Source: Styela clava (Eukaryota > Chordata > Ascidiacea > Stolidobranchia > Styelidae). From it: DNA of 64,000 nucleotides. Numbering within the stretch: the stretch's first letter is position 1; the number at the start of each line of letters is the position of its first letter. The translations under genes were made by a program, and so were the position numbers. The stretch covers positions 11,537,001-11,601,000 of the forward strand of contig NC_135254.1 of the NCBI RefSeq assembly GCF_964204865.1, in the 5' to 3' direction. Below are positions 36,702-49,027 of the stretch, one piece after another. The notes beneath the pieces are model-generated. The model was given only the letters and a program-made list of their open reading frames with translations. It was not told where the DNA came from and ran no database searches.

Positions 36702-39700
36702 ATGTTTCAATCATTCAAGAAGTGGGTCAAAAATGATGATGCACAACAAAAGGTTGCGCCACCATCTGGCATGCAAATGATGAAGGGTGATCTGCAGAGA
36801 AAATTCGCTAAGGGCGTACAATATAATTGTGAGTCTCGACAACGGAGTCATATTTTTCATATTTTTGGTTATACCATATCTGTTATGAAGACGACAAAAT
36901 TTGTATTGATTGAGAGCGGTCAACCATATCCTAAACAACAACATCAGTAGAAGTGATCTGCTAGTGCTATGAAGAAATAACTGATTATTTTCTTAGTGAT
37001 AAATCAATACTGTTTACTGGATAATCGTGTATTGAACTGCAGATCCTTTATCCTTGTTTGTAGATTCCTATGTATTATTTACCACAAGGGTGCCATTTTA
37101 ACGAAGTATTATTATTAATTACAGTGATAAATAAGAAAAACATAATCTCTTCATGAAATGGCAACTATATTTTTGAGCTTTCGTTAGATCATAGTCAAAC
37201 TTTTTCAGACAAAAAATCCTATTTAATTAATCAATATTATCGATTTTACGTGACCAGCAGGAATGTTTTTTAATGAGTGAAAGGGTCGAACTAAGATTAA
37301 TATAAGTGTAAATTTTACTGGCTCCAAGAGATTTGAATTGTTTTTAAATTTTTTCATATACATTTTCAGTGAAAATTGTCATTCGAGGGGAAAGAAATAC
37401 AGGAAAAACATGTTTATGGCACAGGCTAAGGGGACTCAAATTTGTTGAAGAATATTTACCAACTGCAGAGATCCAAGTTGCATCGATACAGTGGGATTAC
37501 AAAGGTATTTCATATTGTCCTAAAATTCATGATTATTTTTGAGAAAACTTAACCAGTTACTTGATGTAGTGTAACCAGAATGTTTTGTAATTTTTCAATT
37601 AGTCTTGCAAATTTTATGAAAAGCTCAACTCTTGGGTGTGATGTTTTTTTTTGAGTATATTGCAAGTTGCAACTAAGATAACGATCAGTAGAGGTGCACG
37701 AGACTAACTCCCAATCCTTTCTTAATGCCTTTGCACTAGTGGATCTGTATGCATGTAATGCAAGGATGCTGTAACAGGAATAAAATACCATAATATGCAA
37801 TTCAAGAGCCCTGCTGCACAATAACATTAATGTATTTCTGTAATGTTTGTCTGACCAAAATCAGACTTCCTCAGACAAGCAGTTTACAACAATGACAAGA
37901 AAAGAGCAATCATGCAGTTAAAATATGGCGATAAATAAATTGGTTTGAAATTAATTGTTACCAAACAATGAATAAACAATTATTTATATTCAGAAACAGA
38001 TTCCAACAGCATATTAAGATTACAATGTTATTAATAAAATGTCCATGCTTTTTAAACACTTGAATTATTGTTTAATAATCAATTATTACAATACTCGAAA
38101 CTATTATAATTTTTGTTCTTGAGCAATAGATTATGTTTTAGAAATTCAAATCAATTTTTCATGTGATCTTGTTACTCATTTTTCACTCTGAACAAGGCCC
38201 AAGACAAGTGACAAATCTGGTAATTGGTATCCAGTCTTAACCAATCCTAAAATTATTTGAATTTTGTTTTACATATTTTAGCTACAGATGATGTTGTTAA
38301 AGTGGATGTCTGGGATGTTGTTGATCAAGGTGAGTAAATATACTGCTGATATATGAACAAACTCATGTTGCCTTATCTATATGGACTCCTCCACTGCTAG
38401 AATTAATGTAGCGTAATTTCAAGCTTCACTTATTCCCTTGACAAATGAGGTTAGTTGACTCAATTTCAAAACAAAGCTGTCTTATGGCGGCTTGTTTTGA
38501 CCACGATTTCGTTTGATTATAGTTCCCAAAATAGCTTATATATAATAGTTTTAATGGCTATCAGCTTCCTCCATGATCATTCGACCATGGTATTTGCATA
38601 TAAATTAAAATGTTTGATTCTGCAAATATTTATGTAACTTCCAATCAAGTAGGGGTGTACCAAAGTTTTTCATAAGAATGCATTGTTTGCTATTGACATG
38701 TATACTTATTAAACACTTACAAGATTTTTGCAATACTGCAATTACGTTTAATATTATAATTACATTAAAACTTTGAACGAATGCATTTTGTTTATTTTTC
38801 ATCAACATAGGTATGCAATTATCTGTTTCTTCATAGTGTACATGAGTAACCAGAGTTATTTACCTTCAACACTACAATAATTCAAACAAGAGTTATCGAA
38901 CTGCCATGTTACCATCTGTCTTGTTGTTTTTGTCTCCTGCATCTTATTCCTTACTGGTTTGAACTGTCAACTTATTCTTCCTAATTTCAAATCAGAATTT
39001 TTTTTATACATTCAGGAAAATCCAAGAGAAAAGAATCGAAAGGATTGAAGTTGAGTAACGAAGAAGTATGTTCATTCGTGATTATGTAATTTATATTGTT
39101 TGAAAGAGGAAGTCAAACATTTGCCATTTATCACAATTCTCTCCATTTTCTAATTTAGTGATTCATTATACAAATGAGTACGTAGTGGTGAGAGACTGGA
39201 GACCTCAATAAAACAAACTGAGTAATTTGAGTTTTCTATACATAAATTTAAAACAAAATTCCATAGGTTTCTTTTAAACTTTTTTAATATCTCAATGTTC
39301 ATATTAGACTCATCTCAGGCAATATTCATACAATGACCCAAATAGCCTTGAAATAAATATTTACATAATTATCCTGGTATTATTTTGTGTTGAAATACTA
39401 TTTGAATTTTCCAGGATGAGGAAGATCCAGCACTCGATGCAAGTTTTCTTGATGTTTACAAGCATACCCACGCTGTTATAATGACATTTGACATCACTAA
39501 AAGATGGACTTTTGCTTATATAGAGAAGGAACTGCCAAAGGTGTGTTGATTTATTGGTAAAATATAAAACTTGAAAACTTTCATATTTCTGTATTCAATA
39601 TTTCCCATAATAGCCAATTGCAGTTTATTTCTGTTTATTTGTATTCATTTCCCATATATCATTCTGGAGACTTATCAATGGACTGCTTCGTTTGTTTATT

Positions 39701-42700
39701 TGGTGAAATATTTTGGACATGGCATAAGTTATATTTTTTTTTTTGAAGAATCTGGATTTGTCTAAAAAGAAATGCATATTCATATTTCTTATACACATCT
39801 GTAATTACCGGTAGTTATGGTCGATATTATAGTGAATTGTTGCTTTCAGGATTATGGCATTTTGCTCAAACTATTAGACTTTCAACATGATGATGAATAC
39901 ATGTTTCACACCAATAAAATCTTAACATGGCATTATGTATATGTTCATTGTTCACTTTCTTGCATTCTATATGATAAAAAAGATATCTTGCTCAAGAAAA
40001 GAAAAAAATGAAACAATAGATTTTTCGATCTTTACATTGCATCAGGATATTTTCGTTGTATTATGTTCTTGCCTGCTCTTTTATCAATTGTTTTATTTCC
40101 AGGTACCAAATCATATTCCAGTATTAGTCTTGGCTAATTTTCGAGATATGGGACATCACAGAGTCATAACAATTTACGAAATTGAGGTTCTAATAGAGTC
40201 AATTGAGAGGTAGGTGCAAAATATCATCCCACCTTCTCACAGATTTCTTTTAGTCTTGAAGAACATTGAAAGTTGAAACGGGCTAGAATTGTCTGTAGAA
40301 TTCACCTCTATAAAAATTCAAAATTATTGCTAATGTAAAAAGATCAGACATTGAAAAAACTGTTGTCTGTGAACACTGCAGAAATCCAAAAGTATCTTGA
40401 AAGTACAATGTTGCTGCTTTCCGTATATAGTTTTAGTAGGTTGTATACAAACAAAGGTTATCGAAGTAAAATATCATTCAAAAATTTGCAAAGATTCCAA
40501 AAGACCTCAAATAATAACAGTTAGGAAATGATCTTTTGGACCTGTCTAGTCCATCCATCAATCAAAGTCTTTCATTTTATTTACAGTGTAGGACTGTAGG
40601 TACACTTGACACTCTTTTTTATCAGCCTAATTCCAGTCCATCTATTTATTAGGCTGGTATTGCAATTTGAAATGGAAGATAACTATATAAAAATAGTAAA
40701 AAAAAAGATGAAATGTGTAATGTGTTAGTATTGCCTGCCAATGTATAATACATGTATGAGTCTGCGTTGTAAGTTTTACATGATAGTTATAAAGCGGTTT
40801 CGTAAAGTATTAATCTCTTTATTGTGTTTTATCAGGCCTCATGGTTCTGCATCGGTGATGTTTTATGAAAGTTCAATGAGGAATGGGTTTGGTCTCAAAT
40901 ATGTTCACAAGTTTTTTAACATGCCTTTCTTATTAGTTCAGGTAATAATTTTCAATGATCGTTTTAAGTTGTTTCACACTGATTAGAAATTTAGATTTCA
41001 TCAATGTCTCAATTATTCAGAGTTTGATAATTCTTCTTATTGATTATATTTTGTGATCTTGTCCAAAAACCTTTTGAAACTTTGTTTTGAATTGTTAGAG
41101 ATTGCTTTTGTAGGCTCCAAATAAATAAATCATGCTAATATTTAAATCAATTGACATGAGATATTAACTATAGTACAAGACTAACCAAGTTAAGCAATCT
41201 AAGTAAAATACAATCTAGAACGAAACAGTTAAAACATGCAATGAAATATAATGTAATGTTCAGCTATAAAAATCAAATTTTTGTCTATTTGTAGTATTGT
41301 TATATATTTCATACTTTCAGTCTCATTTGAAAAAATTTACAATGGTAAAAATGAAATAGTTTTATTTTCTCAGCGTGAAAGTTTGTTGAAGCAACTCGAA
41401 ACAAATCATCTAGATTTAGAATCTTGTATTGAGGAATTGAGCACAGAAGAACATGGATATGACATGTATGTTGATTATTAATTATAGTCTTAGAGTTGGA
41501 AATATGATCAAGATTAATAACCTATTTAAAGTTTATTGAATTAAAATTCCTCTTTCACTTGAATTTCTATTGAACCAAACAGTGGCTGCCTAAAGCACTT
41601 TGGTGGTGCATTATTCTTAGGCCACGTCCACGTAATAAATTATGTTGGTGTAACGTTATGTATGTATGTATGCAAATGTTTAAATCTGTTCAAATTTGTC
41701 TAACTTTCTTAACCGAATAAAGGCACCTATTCACATAACATGATAACCAATTACTAGATAATTTTCAGCTTGACTTTTTTTTTTTTAAAATCAATAAAAT
41801 GTCATGGGGGAGTGCAATTGCCATTAATAGGATTGGTCTGCATTTATTTTTTATATCTATTGATTTTGAGACCTCGTTGTTGGCCACTTTGCTGAAATCA
41901 ATTCCTCAGTTCCTCACCTAAATCAATGCCATATTTTGTATGAGGAATGTGTTACATGAATGATATTTGGGTGATTGTTTGAATTCTGTATTTTTTTGGA
42001 TATATCTGTCATTGGTGGAGTATTCCATAATCATTAAAATTAACTTGATTACTGTGGAAGATCAGTAACTTTGCTATTTTTATCACTGTGAAATTTTCCA
42101 TTGATATTTCTCCGTTTGTCTTCATTTGATTGAGCTATTCTACTATTTTCCTTATTGTTATTTTTTATGCAACATGTTTTCACATCATTCTCTCTGAACA
42201 AGGTCCTGACCAGGCAGCCACCAATAAGGACAACAATCTATCAAAATGCAAATATCTTTAATAAAACTTTTTCAATTTGCAGGTTTGTACAAAGGTTAGG
42301 TGACAAAAAAACTAAAGTTCAATCAACGCCGTCGACCCCAACAGAACCTGGTACAAGTAATGAGAAACTACCTGCCAATAGCAAAGAGGAATCATCAACA
42401 CCAAAGAATCAATCTCAACCACCAGACCAAGCACCTTCTCCATCCTCAAAGCCCGTTCAAGTATGAATGATATTGATAAATTAGTCTTTCTAATGATAAA
42501 TGTATTCGCCTATTAGTCAGAGTATGGGTGTGCAACCTTTACTACAAGAGCCAGACACAAATAACTGGATGAAACCGTTGGCCGCACCTTTATTTAACAT
42601 AGGCTTTCTAGTAGTTGCACACAATTTTTTTTATAGCTATCGATCTTATGAGATGTATTGTTCGCTTTGCACAAGCTAGCTGTTAAGGCATTGTAACATC

Positions 42701-45700
42701 ATAGATAGGTATAGATAATAATTTGGACACAGGTATAGGATTTGCAACGAAAAGGGATTGGAAATACTTGCACATACCAGATTAAACTAAATTAAAAAGT
42801 TGTTTCACAGGCCTCGCACCATTTAAAATTGGCACTTCTTTGCGGGCCGCTTTATTTTTACTTGTGTGTCGCTGTCGCATTTGGCCAGCGGGTCGATATT
42901 CTTAAATATTATGATAAATTCAAGTTTTCTCTAGCTTTTCCCATGGGTGATATTCTAGTCATTTTTATATTGTTGTCAGAATCCAGTATTTCTCTTCTTT
43001 ATATTCATAGGAAAATGTTAATGCAGCAAAAAATGATAGTCCTGGTCCTTCTGGGGATAGTGGATTATTCTCCCCCTCACAAATGGAAAGTCAAACTCCA
43101 TCACAAATTCAAACAAAAGAAGTTGCTGAGAAGAAAGGATTTATGTCTCGATTTTTTAGACGTGAGTTTTTTAATCATTTTTTCCCTTCAAGTGTTCAAA
43201 ACAGACATGGACAAGTACGGCCTGCAAGCCAAATTCGGCCTGCCAGTTAATTCAATCTGGCTTGATGCTGCCACAACCAAACTGTAACCAAATTTTAATG
43301 TTTTAGTTAAAAATAGCTCAAGGAATTTGTTGGGATTGCGGTTAAATTTAGTTTTGGCACGAGGTTTATTGTTTTCCACTGTTGCTTTTGTAACATCGTG
43401 AACATTATTCATAAAATGTAACTGTAACGTCATACTTACATGGCCCGCAGACTAGGTGGGCCCCTGAACCAAAAACCGTGCCCACCCCTGGTTTAAAATG
43501 TTGCTATTTTCATTCCTATGCTTAGTTAATAATGGTGTGTCAAAGTGTAATAGCATTCGTTTTGTTGTGAATGTAACCGGATAATGTTGAATAAAGGAAG
43601 TGAAAATAATAATAATGCGATTACAGTAACTTATAGATGATGGTGCTACGTGCTGATAATTGTAGCATTGCATCTTTAGTTCTATTTTTGATTCAACTTT
43701 TCTGAAACGTTATCTCTTATTAGCCGCTGCCATTATATATACGGTACATACTCACTTGAATTACAGTATATCCTCGCATATGAGCATAGTTTAAAAAAGT
43801 GCCAAATTAAAGGTTCCGCTTATACGCACATTACTCTGATCACACTGAAAATTCGACTTATTTGCACATACCTCTGGTCGCATTCAAACGAACTGACAAA
43901 TATGCTAATGTATTTCCAACAGCTACAACTCAAACCATGCTAAGTTCTCACGATAAGGGCATGTACACACACACTGGGCAGTGCTTGGTACGCTATGATA
44001 GCGATAACAGTCTTCGATTGCTTGTCCTACACATGATCACTTGAGGAGTGTTTCTAGATTTGCTTATTTTACTTAGCCATATTTTTGCATGTGTTGAGAA
44101 AGATGTTATAGCATTTAAAACCAGAAAACTATTGTTTAGATGACAGTACCACCCACTTGGATATTTATCTCATTAAGAAACATTAAGGCTTGCGATCTTT
44201 GTTTAAAAAAAATTCAATTAATCACTCGTTTTATTTATTAGGATCGTCAGCTGAGCCAACAACTCCACAAACAAACAATATTGCTGCCCAGGAAGTAGAA
44301 GTGAAAGATGTCAGGAAAGAAGAACAAAAAGTAACAAATGTAGAGGAGTTCATCCCAGATGATGATTCTGTTGATGATTTCTTAAATGAAATACCTGAAG
44401 CAACAAAAGTGAAGTTAGTACTGATTTATATTGGTAATTCATTACTGAAGTACTTTACTAATTCTAAACTTGATATCACTTCCATGAAAAAAAAAGTTTT
44501 AGTTTGTTATTGCTTTACTTCTGTTCACATTCTTGGTGTAATTCTCCAACTTTTCGTAATTAATTTCTGTGAATTTCCAGTTTTCATGTAAACATCTTGA
44601 AGAAAACATGGCGTTTCATTGAATCTCTGTCAGGCCTAGTCTTATGCTTTTTTTTTTTCAATAAAATTTTTAGCTAAATTTTCAGGTTTTATTGTTTGAT
44701 TTTAAATAGAAGTGATAGCTTGAATGAATTTGATTGAAGAAATATGGTGCATCTTGAACCCAGTTGCTAATTAACGGATTACCATTTTTCTGGTAGACAA
44801 GGGATAAGCAGTTTTTTGACCACTGGACTTTCTCATTGAAAAGGTTATATGATAAACTGATGTATTATTTAGAAATGATCATCTTGTGGTCAGCAGTGAT
44901 GAAGATGCAGGAAACCCAATGGTTGCTGGATTCCAGGAAGAACTAGATTCCGAGGACGATGTTACTGTTCCTTATAGTAAGCATTTTAATATTCTTCAAT
45001 ATCAGTTCGGAAGAATGGACTAGCTATTAATTGAAAGTATTTCAAAATCAGAAGGAACAAATGCAAACATATCTTGATATTAGAAGTGTTAATGCTAGCC
45101 CATACCAATCTGAAGCAATAACAATTTGTTAGTATTTTTAAGTCTTAATCACACGCTGTCTTCTTTCATTTCAGGACAGACAGCCTACATAAGTTCTGAC
45201 AGTGATACAGACACTTTTAAACCAACGAAACAACAACAAAATAATATTGCAAATCAATTGCCAAAAGTTACTGATGAAGTTCATGAACAAAAACCTCAGA
45301 AAAAACAATTAAAAAAAGTGAAATCTGATAGTAGTTCTGAAGAGTCAGTTCATCATGAGATAACAGCAGACGTTGATATCAGCAGCGATGAAAATATTGA
45401 TAATTATGTTAAAGATAAAGATGATTATTTATCTCCTGCAAGTGATCAAAATTTGCCATCAATATCGGACCAGACTTCAATAGAAATACACAATGAGAAT
45501 ACGGTAAATGAATGTTGATAATATAGTTTAAATTGCATGTTAAATAAAAGTATTTTGTCTTATTTGATTTTCAAATGTTCTGATGTGAGTCGGATTATTT
45601 CTGAGGGCGACTGAAGGTTCTTGAAAAGATTTTAGCCTTTTTGGATTACATAATTTTGATTATCTATTTTTATACCCTTTTTGGGGTGATGACTGATGAT

Positions 45701-46799
45701 CTTTGAGTGAAAGCTGGAATAACTGTTTAGTATATAAACGGATCTAAAAATAGTATTCAAGTCTGCTAACTTCTGGAAAACCACTCGTTCTATAACATTG
45801 ATATTAATTTAATAATCAATTTTTGCCATTAGTTACTTGGCTCTCTGGTGGTTGCCCGTAACTTTTCGCAGAGATAAACCCTCTTATAGTCTGAGTGGTT
45901 GCTTGTTTAGAGAAAATTTTCTTGAATAATTCTGTGCTTGATGCATATGGTTTTATGTTTCCTCCAATCCATACTACATTGTCTAACTACTTTATTTTAT
46001 GTAGGTATCACAGACTTCCAACAGTCTTCCTTCCCATGACGAAGCACCCCGTCACCCGCCTGTTGCAATTATTGCTCCTTTACAAGGTAATTTTTTATTC
46101 GCTGTTTGTCTTTTCAGTTTGACTTTCGTGAAACTGAATAATATTGCCGCACATCATTCTGTTCAATATTCACCACAATAGAAATTCACGTAAAACATGA
46201 TGTGTTAGTTTAATTTAAATATCTTCTGTGTAAGTGTTGGTATTTTTCAGCCGAAGATAATGAATGTTCTAATGAAGAAGATGAAATAGAAGACAAGAAT
46301 CAAAGTTTGGGAATTCAATTAAACTCTGCTGATTTGGATTTCTTGGAAGGATCTGGTAATTGTGAATAATTTTGTAATGTTTCAATTTCTACATTTAACT
46401 AACAAGTAATTAATTCATGGGTGGGTCGTCTATAATTTTTGCTGTGCAATTCTGTTTGAAAGTGGTCTGTGTTTGAAATATGTTCGTAAAATATCCCATT
46501 CTCACATAATTTGCTTTATTGCCTCCCAAGGTGTTAGTGAACCAGCTAAAGAGGAAAGGAGACACAAATCTAAAAAGTCCTCAAGAAGAAGTGAGGGAGA
46601 CTCTTCTTCAAAAAGACGTAGCGAAAAATCTCACTCAAAAAATGAGGAAAGAAAACATAGAACAAAATCAAAACAAGACAGTTCACAAAATAATAACGAA
46701 ACAAAAGATCGAAGGAAAAAAAAGAAATCGAAAAAACCTGAACCATCTGCAACCTCTGGTGTTGTTGACGATGATCTAGAAGCGTTTCTGAATGCGTGA
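36702..46799 (+). CDS. RABL6: RABL6, atypical Rab-like GTPase
   Basis: Sixteen exons: 36702-36828, 37370-37504, 38282-38329, 39016-39065, 39415-39540, 40103-40209, 40836-40941, 41374-41465, 42283-42460, 43011-43161, 44242-44413, 44873-44976, 45175-45503, 46005-46086, 46251-46355, 46531-46799; 726 residues, close to the 729 of human RABL6. The start MFQSFKKWV...[12 protein letters not shown] matches the family. The GTPase domain has a P-loop [15 protein letters not shown] in place of the usual DTAGQ, and ANFRDMG in place of NKxD, as known for RABL6. A long acidic, low-complexity tail keeps the conserved blocks [11 protein letters not shown] and [11 protein letters not shown], a Lys/Arg/Ser-rich stretch and the end [13 protein letters not shown]6 (PARF, C9orf86) is reported to bind p19ARF and to influence proliferation; that function is from family knowledge only. 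Confidence 0.93.
42526..42860 (+). mobile_element. hAT-type element, degraded, RABL6 intron 9
   Basis: It begins TATGGGTGTGCAACC and contains AGCCAGACACAAATAACTGG and CACAAGCTAGCTGTTA, which match the reverse of the element at 11448. The right boundary near CTTTGCGGGCCGC is decayed and no target duplication is visible. Confidence 0.6.
43202..43490. mobile_element. hAT-type element, 289 bp, RABL6 intron 10
   Basis: The left end CAGACATGGACAAGTACGGC and right end CCGTGCCCACCCCTG are hAT-like. The flanking 8-mers GTTCAAAA and GTTTAAAA agree at 7 of 8 positions, suggesting an older insertion. Confidence 0.75.
43764..43870. repeat. Left end of a decayed TA-type element
   Basis: TA is followed by CAGTATATCCTCGCATATGAGC, then CCGCTTATACGCACATTAC and CGACTTATTTGCACATA. 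It shares its words with 26385-26531. No right end found. Confidence 0.4.
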
Positions 46800-46924
46800 A
46801 GCGTTCTACTGTTACTTGATTTCCACTGCGTATTCTTCAATGTAGCTTATTAGCTAAATTGGGGGATGGTATTATTTATGTTCTGGACATAACTTTAACA
46901 CAAGTTAATCATAATCTGGTGAAG

Positions 46925-46930
46925 AATAAA
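46925..46930 (+). terminator. AATAAA poly(A) signal of RABL6
   Basis: Canonical hexamer about 125 bases after the stop codon in an AT-rich 3' UTR. Confidence 0.6.
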
Positions 46931-49027
46931 ATGTCATTTTAAAAATGTTGTACCAATATTCACAGATGATTTTCCCATTTTCTTCCTTTCATCTGACCCT
47001 TGCTGTAACTATAACTTTTTTCAAAGAATTATATCCAAAATTGTGATACATGTTGTTCAGGCCACTCAAACTAGCCCATCGGATTTGAGGTTTTCCGACT
47101 TGCTGAAATATGCAAATATATTATATTTGTGTCAAAAACTCAGTTTTCTCATGGACCGTATGCACAGGCTCTGTTATTTTCATTATCAAGGTCAAGGTCA
47201 AAAGTATAACTCAATTATTTTGCATTTACTCTCTAATTTTTTTATAAGGCTTTTTGTACCTCTGCTCTCAGCCAGGTTCCAGAAAAGCAACCACTCATAC
47301 ACAACAAGGTACTTTCTTATTTGACATTACGCAATATTATTGCACCCTGGGTGAGTTAGTTGGTGCGAAAGAACTAGAAGAAAAGTTTTTAAAATTGTTG
47401 AACAAAATCCCAATTTTTATTCTTGTAAATTTATTTATATGTAATAAGGTTTCAAGATAGACCAAATACATTGCTATAGTTGACTATTGGTTGGTATTTT
47501 TGTGTTCTAATTTTCCATGAAGTGTGGGATTTTCATTCAAGTTTTGTGCAATGGGGCTCACTGCATGTAATTTTCATGTCCCATATTTATGAATGGTTCA
47601 AATGATTATGTATATCACTGTACTTCTTTATATGTATCAATATTATTTCTAGGATATAGGCTCCGGTAAACCCAAGTTTTTTTGATTTCCAGGGTAAAAT
47701 CTATAGGTTGTAGCAGTGATCACAGGTTTTTAGGAAATTAGGAAGGTCGGTTATCTCTTTTTAGTGTAAAAGACTATTCCCTCTGAGTACATGCGATGTT
47801 GGGTAATTGGCAAATGGTTGATCTTAGTTCTGCAAGTGATGCATTGGAGGAATGTTTTATGGTCTTGCGTGACAGTGGTTGAAGCTCTGCGTTTTGCAAC
47901 CGATGTTGGAGGGTTAATGTGTGGAAGGCTTGTAGCCAGAGACGCTTATTTCACCGCCGATTACGAATTTTTTGCGTTTTCCATCACCTATTTTTATGCG
48001 TTTGTGTGATTACAAATGGAACATGAAGACCAATTTGTGACTCGAGGGAATACAAAATTGCATATGGTAAAGTATATAAGAATCTGGAGTCGAGAGTCGG
48101 TGGAACGCCCATCCATTTTTTATGAATCGTTTGCTCTTTATTTCGTTTTGAAAAATTTTTGTTCTTGGGATGAATTTGTTGAAAAATCACTTTTCTTTGC
48201 GAGTGATGGTCTGGTCATTTCAACTTTTCTACTAATTGTAGATGGTTGAAATCACTAGAAGAATTTTATCTTTTTCATTACCTAACTATTTTGCAAAACT
48301 CGGCTCTCAGCTGACAAAACACAAAAATTCTAAAAATTATGTCTCGAAAGAAGTCATTGACTTTAAAAGACATTGTAAGACATTTTTCAAAATATGTCTG
48401 AAATACCACAGTATCTGGTTTTATTTTGGCTGCGTTTATTGACTCAATATGGTAGATAAACCCCAACCTACAAAACGAGTCAATGTTTATTAAACCTGTT
48501 TCTGTAGAATAATTGTGCCAGTAACTGGTTGAATATTGACTGCTACGTCTTCGCCGATCATTTATTGTTATAAATATAACATAAAGCGGATGGTCGGAAA
48601 AGATTCATTGAAAATGGCAGGAGAAAAATTAGATATTATCCGGATAAGTATTTTGATTTTTATATAGACTCCATGCAACGCAATTCTTTTTGGATTGGCT
48701 GATCCGTTCCTCTCTTCTTCTAATTGTAGATAGGCGATAGGCATTTTTCGTTTGTTTTGCGCTTTCGCAGACTTTCGCACGCACCGTAAATTTCGCAAAT
48801 TCTCTCTTTTTTGACGGAAGCGAGTACCGGTACCGTACTCAACCCTTGCAACGTTATACAAATATTTTTTCAATGTTTCATTGAATCAAACGAATGAAAA
48901 CGATAATAGCTAGACTAATAGGACTAGACTACTATATTCCCGGGACGAAGTTCAGACTTTATTTATCAAATCATCTCAGTCAAATAGATCTGTATGACTT
49001 ATAAATTTCTAATGGGTGCATAGCTTA
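46931..49027. other. RABL6 to MAP2K7 intergenic region, left part
   Basis: No gene recognised. Three short plus-strand open frames follow one another at 47791-48442, and a minus-strand frame lies at 48568-48873; none resembles a known protein. A segment near 47265-47360 resembles repeats at 5375 and 7050 (CACCCTGGGTGAG...). One TACCGGTACCG site lies at about 48825. Confidence 0.45.

Noticed and set aside
46519..46779. Alternative-frame ORFs over the last RABL6 exon on both strands
   Set aside because: The Lys/Arg/Ser-rich repeats of the real frame keep the other frames open; they are shadows.
48568..48873. 101-codon minus-strand frame
   Set aside because: Low-complexity basic residues and a TACCGG repeat inside; no family resemblance.
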